Source of the DNA: Lactobacillus pasteurii DSM 23907 = CRBIP 24.76
GTDB lineage: Bacteria; Bacillota; Bacilli; Lactobacillales; Lactobacillaceae
Direction: 5' to 3'
Length of the DNA stretch: 49,396 nucleotides
NCBI RefSeq assembly: GCF_000297025.1
Contig: NZ_CAKD01000012.1
Location: 1 to 49,396 of the forward strand
Shown: positions 18,915-26,142 of the stretch, in pieces
Numbering within the stretch: the first letter of the stretch is position 1
How the letters are laid out: every line of letters begins with the position of its first letter
Made by a program: the position numbers and the translations under genes
Notes under the pieces: generated by a model
Seen by the model: the letters and a program-made list of their open reading frames with translations, nothing else
Told to the model about the DNA's origin: nothing
Databases searched by the model: none

Positions 18915-18948
18915 AAATCTCGAAGTTCAAAAATTTCGAGATTTTTTT
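18915..18948 (+). terminator. Terminator of the first pullulanase locus
   Basis: A perfect ten-base stem (AAATCTCGAA with TTCGAGATTT, 18915-18924 and 18935-18944) runs into a T-tract. Confidence 0.88.
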
Positions 18949-19071
18949 GTTTTCCAGGTTTAGCAATTTTAAATATTTAAAAAACAAACCTATTATTTTA
19001 AATGTTTTAAAAAAGGTAGTACAATATCCTTTGTAAGAAGTCAAAAATAGTTTTTTCAAAAGAGGGATAAA

Positions 19072-19779
19072 ATGCCAACAGGAAAGAGAATTTTTCTTCA
19101 AAGAGAATTGCCAGATAAGAAGTTGATCGAAAGCTTCAGCAAGTTGCCATCGGCTACGATAGATGACTGTATGAGCCGTAATGCCGGGATGAATGCCAGA
19201 ATTAAGTTGATGAGCAAACCTAATAAGATTATGTGCGGCCCAGCTTTGACCGTTAAGGCTAGAAGTGGTGACAACCTAGCTGTGCAAGCTGCTTTGAATT
19301 ATGCTAAATCTGGCGATATTATCGTGGTAAGTACAGATGGTGAGTACTATTCAAGAGCGATTGTTGGCGAAGTTATGCTAACGTATGCTAAGTATCAAGA
19401 TCAACTTGGCGGAATTGTCATAGATGGTCCAATCAGAGATATTGATAGCTTGAAGAATTTCGATATGCCAATCTATGCAACTGGAACTACGCCAGAAGGT
19501 CCTTATACTGAAGGTCCGGGCGAAGTTAATGTGCCAGTAACAGTTGGCGATCGAAGCATTAATCCAGGCGATATTATTGTTGGGGATGAAGATGGAGTAG
19601 TCGTTATTCCACGCGAAGATGCGGAAGACTTGTTGCCAAAAGCCCAAGCCTATGATCAAAAAGATGCAGCTCGCGTTCATCAAAACCAAACCAGCGGTGA
19701 AGATCGGTCATTTGTTGAACAAGCTTTGAAAAATAAGGGCTTTGAAATTATCGATGATATTTATAGCAATCGTAAATAG
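19072..19779 (+). CDS. RraA-family protein (HMG/oxaloacetate aldolase-like)
   Basis: A 235-residue member of the RraA / 4-hydroxy-4-methyl-2-oxoglutarate aldolase family, often mislabelled as a menaquinone methyltransferase. Diagnostic stretches are ATIDDCMSRN (about residue 29), GPALTVKARSGDNLAVQAAL (about 58-77), GGIVIDGPIRDIDSL (about 108-122) with the Arg-Asp pair used in metal-pyruvate binding, and INPGDIIVGDEDGVVVIP (about 163-180). Whether it is an aldolase/oxaloacetate decarboxylase or an RNase E-inhibitor-like binder cannot be decided from sequence, though the retained RD pair favours an enzyme. AGAGGGA precedes the ATG. It is monocistronic, with terminators on both sides. Confidence 0.85.
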   Translation: MPTGKRIFLQRELPDKKLIESFSKLPSATIDDCMSRNAGMNARIKLMSKPNKIMCGPALTVKARSGDNLAVQAALNYAKSGDIIVVSTDGEYYSRAIVGEVMLTYAKYQDQLGGIVIDGPIRDIDSLKNFDMPIYATGTTPEGPYTEGPGEVNVPVTVGDRSINPGDIIVGDEDGVVVIPREDAEDLLPKAQAYDQKDAARVHQNQTSGEDRSFVEQALKNKGFEIIDDIYSNRK

Positions 19780-19784
19780 TTGGA

Positions 19785-19812
19785 AAAATCGGGAATTTAA
19801 TCCCGATTTTTT
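19785..19812 (+). terminator. Terminator of the RraA-family gene
   Basis: A ten-base stem AAAATCGGGA/TCCCGATTTT (19785-19794, 19801-19810) is followed by T. A TATAAT box for the next gene follows at once (19815-19820). Confidence 0.88.
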
Positions 19813-19854
19813 GTTATAATAGGATTAAAATTTTCGACTTAGGGAGGGGTAATT

Positions 19855-20385
19855 ATGAAAGAATATCCTATTAGCGCAAATTTAAAATTAACTTTGCAGG
19901 ACCCAGAAAAGGACTTGGATAAACTTTATCAATTGATCGATGAAAATCGCCAAGATCTAGCTAGATATTTAATTTGGGCTTATTCTGAAACCAAAGAACA
20001 ATTAGCTGATTTTTTGAACGAGAGTCAGCAAGCATACTTAGAAGGTAAGAGGCTTGATCTACTTATTAGATACAAGAATGCGATCGTTGGTAAGATCAGC
20101 TTCAATAAGCTCAATTCAGAAAAGAAGACTGCAGAAATTGGCTACTTTTTAGCTGTTAATGCTAGAGGCAAAGGTTTTATGCATCAAGCAGTTGAAAAAA
20201 TCTGCCAGATTGGTTTTGAAGAATATGGCTTAGAGAAGATTTATCTCCTAGCAGCAGTCGAAAATATTGCTAGTTGCAATGTAGCAAAAAGAGCTGGCTT
20301 TAAATTTGATCAAAAACTTGAAAAACATAGCCGGTTAATCGATGGCCAATTGCATGACTTTAATCAATATGTACTAGAAAGATAG
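19855..20385 (+). CDS. GNAT-family N-acetyltransferase, RimJ/RimL type
   Basis: A 176-residue acetyltransferase that would move an acetyl group from acetyl-CoA to a protein N-terminus or an amine. The layout fits ribosomal-protein-serine acetyltransferases: LIDENRQDLARYLIWAYS near the start, the beta4 strand EIGYFLAVNARGKGFMHQAV with the acetyl-CoA loop (about residues 100-119), and the C-terminal NIASCNVAKRAGFKFDQ (about 139-155). Length is typical. GGGAGGGG precedes the ATG, and TATAAT at 19815-19820 is a likely -10. It forms a single-gene unit ending in a bidirectional terminator. The true acceptor is unknown. Confidence 0.85.
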   Translation: MKEYPISANLKLTLQDPEKDLDKLYQLIDENRQDLARYLIWAYSETKEQLADFLNESQQAYLEGKRLDLLIRYKNAIVGKISFNKLNSEKKTAEIGYFLAVNARGKGFMHQAVEKICQIGFEEYGLEKIYLLAAVENIASCNVAKRAGFKFDQKLEKHSRLIDGQLHDFNQYVLER

Positions 20386-20393
20386 GAAAAATA

Positions 20394-20424
20394 ACAGGGA
20401 CGGTTTTTCCGTCCCTGTGTTTTT
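20394..20424. terminator. Bidirectional terminator between the GNAT and DUF47 genes
   Basis: A perfect ten-base stem ACAGGGACGG/CCGTCCCTGT (20394-20403, 20409-20418) has T-runs on both strands, so it serves the two convergent units. Confidence 0.9.
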
Positions 20425-21047
20425 TATGAATTTTTCAAAATGATCATTTCGATGTTAGCTGCAACGTCTTCACAGTCATCGTGGCATCTTTCAAGGTAAG
20501 TGTAGATATCGCGCCACACAATGATTTGAATTGGGTCGCTAACTTCCTTGTGCAAGCGTCTCATGTTCTCGATGAACATTAAGTCAGCTTCACCTTCCAT
20601 ACCATTGATCTTGATAATGTGTTCTTTCAAGTTCTTTGAGTGCTTGTAGTCTGCGAATTCTTTGATCAATTTCAAAGTTTCATCATAGTTGTCCATCAAA
20701 AGGCTGACTACTGGATAAACATCTTCTCTGATTTCAGTAATATCATCGCAGTACAAACGCATCATAACATCTTCAATGTTATCAACCATGTTGTCGATGT
20801 GGTGAGCAAGTTCAACGATATCTTCACGTTCAATTGGAGTAACGAATGCTCGAGCCAATTCTTGAGTCATCTTGTGCTTCAAGCTGTCAGCTTCGTGTTC
20901 CAAAGTATGCATTTCCTCAATTAAGTCATGCAAGCGACTAGGGTGATAGTGGTCAAAGGTCTTGTTCAATAACTTAACGCCTTTGACTGCGTATTCGCCA
21001 CATTCGATAAAAGTATCAAAATAAAATTTGTCGGATTTTCTACTCAT
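20424..21047 (-). CDS. DUF47 / PhoU-like phosphate-transport accessory protein
   Basis: A 207-residue all-helical cytoplasmic protein of the DUF47 family, structurally like PhoU, which accompanies Pit-type phosphate transporters and modulates them. Family features include the acidic metal-binding helices EEMHTLEHEADSLKHKM (about residues 44-60) and VELAHHIDNMVDNIEDVMMR (about 79-98), and the C-terminal CHDDCEDVAANIEMI. It is the second gene of a two-gene unit, starting 12 bases after the pit stop, with its ribosome site (AAGGGGAAA) in that gap. Intact and of normal length. Confidence 0.9.
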   Translation of the reverse strand: MSRKSDKFYFDTFIECGEYAVKGVKLLNKTFDHYHPSRLHDLIEEMHTLEHEADSLKHKMTQELARAFVTPIEREDIVELAHHIDNMVDNIEDVMMRLYCDDITEIREDVYPVVSLLMDNYDETLKLIKEFADYKHSKNLKEHIIKINGMEGEADLMFIENMRRLHKEVSDPIQIIVWRDIYTYLERCHDDCEDVAANIEMIILKNS

Positions 21048-21059
21048 GTTGTTTCCCCT

Positions 21060-22121
21060 TTAAAATACTGCCAAGAACAATTTAGCCATCAGATAAGCGA
21101 TTAGACCACAACCTGGGAAGGTAAAGATCCAGGTAAGCACCATGTCCTTAACAACGCCAAAATTAACCGCAGATAAGCGCTTAGATGCACCAACCCCCAT
21201 GATGGCACTGGTCTTAGCGTGCGTGGTTGAAATTGGAATACCGTATAAGGTTGATAGCAAAATACTGATTGCTCCAGAAAGGTCTGATGAAAAAGCTTGG
21301 AACTTCTCTAGTTTAACCATGTCCATCCCAACAGACTTGATGATCTTTTCGCCGCCAACACTGGTCCCAACACCCATAGTGATAGAACATAATAGCATTA
21401 ACCAAACAGGAATGATGATGCTTCCAGCTGAAGTTTGTCCGTTAACAAAGGCCATCCCCAATAAGAGCACACCAATAAACTTTTGACCGTCTTGAGCGCC
21501 GTGCATGAAGCTCATAGCAGCTGCACCGGCGATTTGAGCATTGGTAAAGAATTTGTTGGTCTTTTGTCGATCCATGTCATGACAAATAAACACCACAATT
21601 TTACAAATTACCCAACCTAAGACAAAACCAAGCACCAGGCTGAGTACAAGACCATATAAAACTTTAATCCATTCGTTCCAGTTAACCCCTTTGGTACCAC
21701 CTTGAATGGCAATCGCTGCACCGGTTAGTCCGGCAATCAGTGAGTGTGATTCACTAGTTGGAATACCAAAAACTGACGCTCCAACACTGTAAGCTACAAT
21801 TGAAAATAGGGCAGCACTCAAGGCAATCATTGATGCATGAGTGTCACCACCGAAATCAACCATATTGGAGATAGTTTCGGCAACCGAACTGTTGATGGTG
21901 GTCATAACCAATACACCAAGGAAGTTGAAAAAGGCCGACATGATAATTGCTGGTCTAGTTCTCATTGCTCTAGTTGTTACAGTTGTAGCAATGGCATTTG
22001 GTGCATCAGTCCAACCGTTTACAAAAATAACCCCCAAAGTAAGTACTACCGTTAGGAGCATTGCAGGATTACTCAAGCTTTGAATAAAACTACTAAAAGA
22101 TAGTGTCATAAGATTCCCCAC
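21060..22121 (-). CDS. pit: Inorganic phosphate transporter, Pit family
   Basis: A 353-residue membrane protein with about ten helices that imports phosphate (usually as a metal-phosphate complex) using the proton gradient. The two inverted Pit signatures are present: FVNGWTDAPNAIATTV (about residues 28-43) and AAMSFMHGAQDGQKFIGV (about 196-213), along with GIPTSESHSLIAGL (about 118) and GIPISTTHAKTSAIMG (about 296). Length is normal for bacterial Pit proteins. It heads an operon with the DUF47 gene. A promoter-like pair (TTGACA and TAGAAA on the minus strand, 16-base spacer) lies upstream. Confidence 0.92.
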   Translation of the reverse strand: MGNLMTLSFSSFIQSLSNPAMLLTVVLTLGVIFVNGWTDAPNAIATTVTTRAMRTRPAIIMSAFFNFLGVLVMTTINSSVAETISNMVDFGGDTHASMIALSAALFSIVAYSVGASVFGIPTSESHSLIAGLTGAAIAIQGGTKGVNWNEWIKVLYGLVLSLVLGFVLGWVICKIVVFICHDMDRQKTNKFFTNAQIAGAAAMSFMHGAQDGQKFIGVLLLGMAFVNGQTSAGSIIIPVWLMLLCSITMGVGTSVGGEKIIKSVGMDMVKLEKFQAFSSDLSGAISILLSTLYGIPISTTHAKTSAIMGVGASKRLSAVNFGVVKDMVLTWIFTFPGCGLIAYLMAKLFLAVF

Positions 22122-22148
22122 TTTTCTAGGAAAGTTTCTTAAGTTAAT

Positions 22149-22176
22149 TTTCTAGGATATGTTAGCGCTTTGTCAA
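22149..22176 (-). promoter_or_regulatory. Candidate promoter of the pit operon
   Basis: On the minus strand a perfect -35 TTGACA (22171-22176) is followed after 16 bases by TAGAAA (22149-22154), a weak -10. Confidence 0.45.
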
Positions 22177-22228
22177 TATTTTATGCTTAAAAATATTAAT
22201 TTCCACAAAAAGATGTTGGCGTTTTTGC

Positions 22229-22280
22229 AAATAAAAACGAATGACGGTTAAATTAAGTCAAAAACACGCCATTCGTTTTC
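22229..22280 (-). terminator. Terminator of the 6-phospho-beta-glucosidase gene
   Basis: AAAACGAATG (22234-22243) is complementary to CATTCGTTTT (22270-22279), with a 26-base loop. On the minus strand the stem ends in TTTTTATTT. It lies 14 bases past the stop of the gene. Confidence 0.65.
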
Positions 22281-22293
22281 TCGATGTTAATTT

Positions 22294-23652
22294 TTAAAGC
22301 ATTTTTCCATTTGAATGAATTACTTGCTTGAGCCAGTGGTAGCTCTTCTTAGGCACGCGCTTCATGTCGCGCAAATCATGGTTGGTGCGGTTGACGTAAA
22401 CAACGCCGTAACGCTTATCCATGTTGCCTGAAGATGAAAGGATATCGATCAAGCCCCAGCCTAGGTAGCCTAGTACTTCAACGCCATCTTCATTCATGGC
22501 AGCTTGCATTTGTTCAATGTGAGCGCGCATGTAGCGGATACGTTCGTCGTCTTGAATTTCGTGTTCGCCATCCCATTCTTCGCGTAAGCCCAATCCGTTT
22601 TCAATTGGAAAAACAGGTAAGTGATAACGCAAATAGAGCTTGTTTAAGATGTCTCTAAAGCCTTGTGGATCAATTGACCAGTGCCATTCATTTTCGCGCA
22701 GATATGGGTTGTGAGCGGCTCCTTTGTCCAAATAATAGTTAGGTGCAGTACCAACTGGAACCTTGGTTGAATCTAAGACTGCTGATTGGTAGTAAGAAAA
22801 GGCAAGGTAGTCACTGCGGCATCGACTAATTTCTTGCATTTCATTCTCAGTCATTTCAACATTCAAGTGATTGTGCTTGATAAAGTGTAGCCAAGCAGCT
22901 GAATACTTGCCGTAAGTGAAGACATCAAGCAAGTTGTTGTTCATGAATTCTTCAAAGCGATTGGTCATCAAGATATTGCTTGGATTTGAAGTTGCGGGGT
23001 AGACTTCAGCATATGCTAGCATACCGCCAACTTTGCAGTCAGTGTTTTGGTGAACGTAATTAGCAAAGGCTGCATGGCAGTACATTACGTTGTGGGTGAT
23101 TTGGTAAAGGTCTTGCAAGCTAAAGTCTTTTTTCATCACGCCGCTGATAGTATTGGCAAAGGATTGTGAGTAGAGATTTTGCTCGTTGAAAGTAATCCAG
23201 TACTTAACTCGGTCAGAAAAATGATCAACTAAGATCTTGCCGTATCTGATGAAGTCTTCGCAGACCTTTTTGCTTAAAAAGCCGTCATATTCTTCAGCTA
23301 AATGTAGTGGCATATCGAAGTGGTAAAGGCAGATCATTGGCTCGATTCCGCGCGCTATGAGTCCATCGACTAAGCGGTCGTAAAAGGCTAAGCCTTCCTC
23401 ATTAACTTCGCCGTCGCCATCCTTGATCACTCTTGACCAAGAAACAGAGAAGCGATACATGTTCATTCCTAAATCCTGCATCAAGTCTAGGTCTTGATCG
23501 AATTCATGGTAGTTGTCGTTAGCAAAATGCCAGTCGCTCAAAGTTTCAGTAGCCTTTCGAATATCATAAACGGATAAACTCTTGCCGCCTTCGTCCCAGC
23601 CACCTTCAGTTTGCATGCTGGAAACGGAATTGCCCCAATAAAACTTAGTCAT
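22294..23652 (-). CDS. 6-phospho-beta-glucosidase, GH1 family
   Basis: A 452-residue cytoplasmic glycosidase that hydrolyses phosphorylated beta-glucosides delivered by a PTS. It has the GH1 marks WGNSVSSMQTEGGWDEGGK at the start, the acid/base TFNEQN (about residue 158, GH1 usually has NEP, here NEQ) and the nucleophile region PVFPIENGLGLREEWDG (the usual ENG, about residue 348). I place the start at the ATG of MTKFYWGNS because AGGAGGC lies just upstream; the longer frame adds 26 residues without a ribosome site. It is divergent from a GntR regulator, with a cre site in the leader. It is a single-gene unit, with no PTS gene adjacent. Confidence 0.88.
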   Translation of the reverse strand: MTKFYWGNSVSSMQTEGGWDEGGKSLSVYDIRKATETLSDWHFANDNYHEFDQDLDLMQDLGMNMYRFSVSWSRVIKDGDGEVNEEGLAFYDRLVDGLIARGIEPMICLYHFDMPLHLAEEYDGFLSKKVCEDFIRYGKILVDHFSDRVKYWITFNEQNLYSQSFANTISGVMKKDFSLQDLYQITHNVMYCHAAFANYVHQNTDCKVGGMLAYAEVYPATSNPSNILMTNRFEEFMNNNLLDVFTYGKYSAAWLHFIKHNHLNVEMTENEMQEISRCRSDYLAFSYYQSAVLDSTKVPVGTAPNYYLDKGAAHNPYLRENEWHWSIDPQGFRDILNKLYLRYHLPVFPIENGLGLREEWDGEHEIQDDERIRYMRAHIEQMQAAMNEDGVEVLGYLGWGLIDILSSSGNMDKRYGVVYVNRTNHDLRDMKRVPKKSYHWLKQVIHSNGKML

Positions 23653-23671
23653 ATGTAAGCCTCCTATGTTT

Positions 23672-23720
23672 TTGAAAACGTTATCTTTACTACTATTATA
23701 AGCAGGGAGTATGCTAAAAT
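23672..23720. promoter_or_regulatory. Divergent promoters with a cre site for the beta-glucosidase and GntR genes
   Basis: On the minus strand a TATAAT -10 (23695-23700) serves the glucosidase gene. TTGAAAACGTTATC (23672-23685) just downstream of it is a near-perfect cre, in the place expected for a CcpA roadblock. On the plus strand an extended -10 TGCTAAAAT (23712-23720) would serve the GntR gene. The two promoters overlap, so one regulator can affect both. Confidence 0.55.
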
Positions 23721-23737
23721 AAAAACACAAGAATCAA

Positions 23738-23761
23738 TTTGTAAAGATATATATTTACAAA
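23738..23761. promoter_or_regulatory. Perfect palindromic operator in the GntR leader
   Basis: TTTGTAAA (23738-23745) and TTTACAAA (23754-23761) are perfectly inverted around an eight-base AT spacer. The right arm touches the ribosome site (AAGGAG, 23760-23765) of the GntR gene. This is the expected form of a GntR/UTRA operator and would give autoregulation. Confidence 0.65.
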
Positions 23762-23770
23762 GGAGCACAA

Positions 23771-24472
23771 ATGACCAAATATATTGAGATTGCTGAAGAT
23801 TTGACCCAGGCCATTTTACAAAGAAAATACGGCCATAAATTGCCTAAGGAGGCCGAATTAGCTAAGCAATACCAGACTAGCCGGGTAGTTATTTCAAAGG
23901 CCTTAAAACTGCTGACAATGAAGAATTTAGTTAGAGTAGTGCCGGGTAGTGGCATCTATCTTAAAAATAAAAATACGCGCATGCCCCAGCTGTCGAATCT
24001 GCATGACGGTTTCTACCATAGTATGGCTGGCAAGGGGAAGATTCAAAGTCATGTTATTTCCTTTGATATTCGTTTGCCTGAGCCTGAAGAAGCTGAAAAG
24101 CTCAAATTAAAAGAAAGCGACCAGGTCTATGACATCATTCGCCAGCGCCTGATCAATGGCCAGCCTGAGAAGCTAGAATACACGATCATGCCAGTTAAGG
24201 TGATTCCGGGATTGACGAAGGAGATTTTGCACGATTCTATCTATAGTTATATTCAAGAAAAGCTTGGTCTCAAGATCGGCAAGGCTAACCGGGTCATTAC
24301 TGCTGACAAGGTGGATGCTTATGATATCGAATATTTGAATTGCCAGCCAGGAGATGCCGTTTTGTCAGTTCACCAGCTAGCTTATTTAAAAGATGGTCGT
24401 CCATTTGAGTTATCTGAGACTCGAGATCGCTATGATAAATCGGGTTATATTTTATTTGAAGTCGAAAATTAA
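23771..24472 (+). CDS. GntR-family regulator with UTRA domain (beta-glucoside repressor type)
   Basis: A 233-residue regulator. The N-terminal winged helix (about 1-70) reads YIEIAEDLTQAILQRKYGHK, then LPKEAELAKQYQTSRVVISK and the wing VRVVPGSGIYL. The C-terminal UTRA sugar-binding domain (about 90-230) shows VYDIIRQRLINGQPEKLEYT and PFELSETRDRYDKSGYILF. UTRA repressors in this context normally bind a phosphorylated sugar such as a 6-phospho-glucoside. The divergent 6-phospho-beta-glucosidase gene and the palindrome in its own leader support local control. Intact, followed by a terminator. Confidence 0.9.
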   Translation: MTKYIEIAEDLTQAILQRKYGHKLPKEAELAKQYQTSRVVISKALKLLTMKNLVRVVPGSGIYLKNKNTRMPQLSNLHDGFYHSMAGKGKIQSHVISFDIRLPEPEEAEKLKLKESDQVYDIIRQRLINGQPEKLEYTIMPVKVIPGLTKEILHDSIYSYIQEKLGLKIGKANRVITADKVDAYDIEYLNCQPGDAVLSVHQLAYLKDGRPFELSETRDRYDKSGYILFEVEN

Positions 24473-24475
24473 GGT

Positions 24476-24508
24476 AGAAATCTAGTTAAAATAGATTTCT
24501 ATTTTTTT
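24476..24508 (+). terminator. Terminator of the GntR gene
   Basis: AGAAATCTA (24476-24484) pairs perfectly with TAGATTTCT (24492-24500), then A and seven T. Confidence 0.88.
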
Positions 24509-25126
24509 ATGCCTGAAACTAGTTTATTTGAATAAGCTCGCTCTGATGTTTGGATAATCAGTTTGAAAGATAAGATAGAAAGAAAGTTCGTTATTCTGAG
24601 TCGTTTTATTTGACATTAATATCTTTTTGTACTACAGGACTTTCCTGATTGTGAAAAGCAAGTGTCCAAAATACCGTAATAGCGCTTTCATAAAGTATAG
24701 ATTTTTAGAAAGTAAAAATCTAAAAGAGGGGGACGATTTTATTTTCCATCTAAGAAAAGAGAACTGCTATCTAGACCACTAAATAAATACGAACGTAAAT
24801 AATAAATTTAAAAATAATATACGTATTTAATTAAATAAATACGACCTATGAAGCCAAATGACACCGGTTGATTTATATTTCATTTATATACAAATATATA
24901 AATGAAATATTCGATTATCAAGCGCTTTCGCTTGACATAAGCAAATATCAGAATTTTAAAAATCGAGTTATTTTATATTTTTTCAATATTTAAAATCCCC
25001 CTAAATCAAGAGAATGTTGATCTTACGCAAAAATAACACTGCGTTATTGAATTTTACAAGATTTTTGAAAGCGATTATAATAATGACCGTAAAGATGTTT
25101 AGAAATGTATCACATGTAATTTCAGT
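24509..25126 (+). promoter_or_regulatory. Long non-coding upstream region of the metalloprotease gene
   Basis: No ORF is credible in this AT-rich gap. It holds a cre-like site (ATGAAAGCGCTATTA on the minus strand, 24677-24691, one mismatch) and a 16-base perfect inverted repeat (24875-24890 with 24895-24910, loop CAAA). Next come a short perfect hairpin TCAAGCG-CTTT-CGCTTGA (24918-24935) and a -35 TTGACA (24932-24937) with a 17-base spacer to TTTAAA (24955-24960). The last could be the metalloprotease promoter, giving a leader of about 270 bases. Confidence 0.45.
24875..24910. repeat. Perfect 16-bp inverted repeat, AT-rich
   Basis: ATATTTCATTTATATA (24875-24890) is followed by CAAA and its exact complement (24895-24910). 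There is no T-tract after it on either strand and no gene end nearby, so it is not a normal terminator. It lies about 20 bases before a promoter-like site. Confidence 0.85.
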
Positions 25127-25199
25127 GTTGGTTATTTAATAGTCACCCTGTAATTAAGATACAGGGGAGTACATTGAAATAAAAAATTAAATAACCAAC
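25127..25199 (+). promoter_or_regulatory. Nested stem-loop in the 5' leader of the metalloprotease gene
   Basis: GTTGGTTATTTAAT (25127-25140) is perfectly complementary to ATTAAATAACCAAC (25186-25199). Inside lies a second perfect stem, CCCTGTA/TACAGGG (25146-25152, 25160-25166). The structure ends 31 bases before the start codon and leaves the ribosome region open. It may stabilise the mRNA, as leader hairpins do for lactobacillus S-layer genes, or act as a switch; I see no known riboswitch consensus. Confidence 0.7.
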
Positions 25200-25230
25200 G
25201 CTTTGTCTACTGGAAATAGAGGCAAGCAAA

Positions 25231-25893
25231 ATGATAACGAAAAACAGATTGTGGAAAAGTGTTGTAGTGTTGTTTTTTGTTACAGGCATGGTTGGTAGCG
25301 CATCTATCACATCATCAGCCAAGACTAACGAAGAAGTCGAAGTTGCTCAAATGGTTCGGAGCACCAAGAGAGCTAAGGCTAAGAAAGTTACCGTGAAACT
25401 TGGTAGTCAATCAGCAGGTGGAGCTGCAATGGTTGACCCATCAAGCGGAGTTAATGGTGGTGGAGCACCTGCTTTCTCCGTATGCATCAGAACTACCCGT
25501 AGGTATGATACCGAAGCTTCTGAAGATGGTATTAAGTCATGGAACAGAACTGGAGCTGCTGACTTATCGTTAGTTTCAAGTGAAAGTGCTGCTAAGATTG
25601 TCATCATAAATGACGACTATGGTAAAACTGACTGGGTTGGAGAAACAGTCATCACTAGAAGAGGAGGAAAAATTGTTTCAGCTCGTGTAAAGTTGAATGA
25701 TTACTTCTTAAAGAACTTCAATGATACAGTCCGTCAATCCGTGGTGGAGCACGAATTAGGACACGCAATGGGCTTACCTCACACAAGTAATACCCGTTCT
25801 GTAATGTACCCAAGCCTTGATGTCAAGAATCCCCGTTTGATTAGTGCTTTCGACATTAACAGTTTGGAAAACTTGTACGATAATGCTGCATAG
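25231..25893 (+). CDS. Secreted matrixin-like zinc metalloprotease
   Basis: A 220-residue secreted metzincin. A signal peptide covers about residues 1-30 (basic start, hydrophobic VVVLFFVTGMVGSASI, cleavage near SSA). A short basic stretch follows (30-55), then the catalytic domain. The zinc site is complete: H174, E175, H178 and H184 in VEHELGHAMGLPH, with the Met-turn at M192 (SVMYPS). There is no separate long propeptide; a lone Cys at 85 could play a cysteine-switch role but is not in the classic PRCGVPD form. The target is unknown. It is transcribed alone, with a long structured leader and a very strong terminator. Confidence 0.88.
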   Translation: MITKNRLWKSVVVLFFVTGMVGSASITSSAKTNEEVEVAQMVRSTKRAKAKKVTVKLGSQSAGGAAMVDPSSGVNGGGAPAFSVCIRTTRRYDTEASEDGIKSWNRTGAADLSLVSSESAAKIVIINDDYGKTDWVGETVITRRGGKIVSARVKLNDYFLKNFNDTVRQSVVEHELGHAMGLPHTSNTRSVMYPSLDVKNPRLISAFDINSLENLYDNAA

Positions 25894-25981
25894 TATTAAA
25901 TAGTTGAAATCCTGTAAGTAATAATTAATTTTGAGTTGAAGATAAGATTTATAGAAATATGCAAAATACTAGTTTTTTAGT

Positions 25982-26043
25982 GAACTAGGCGCACTCAGTT
26001 AGCCAGTCTAAGCTGGCAGTAATAGAGTGCGCCTAGTTCTTTT
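25982..26043 (+). terminator. Very stable terminator of the metalloprotease gene
   Basis: A perfect 15-base stem (GAACTAGGCGCACTC, 25982-25996, with its complement at 26025-26039) encloses a smaller GCCAG/CTGGC hairpin and is followed by TTTT. Confidence 0.85.
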
Positions 26044-26142
26044 ACTTTTTAGGGAAATTTTTAATAACTAGTTAAATCGTTGGTCTTTTGCTTGAAGATG
26101 CAGTAAGGTTGATACAAGATAAAATCTAAAGGAAATTACATT

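Noticed and set aside
25127..25199. A known riboswitch or T-box in the metalloprotease leader
   Set aside because: No T-box core, SAM, TPP or other recognised consensus could be found; only nested perfect stems.
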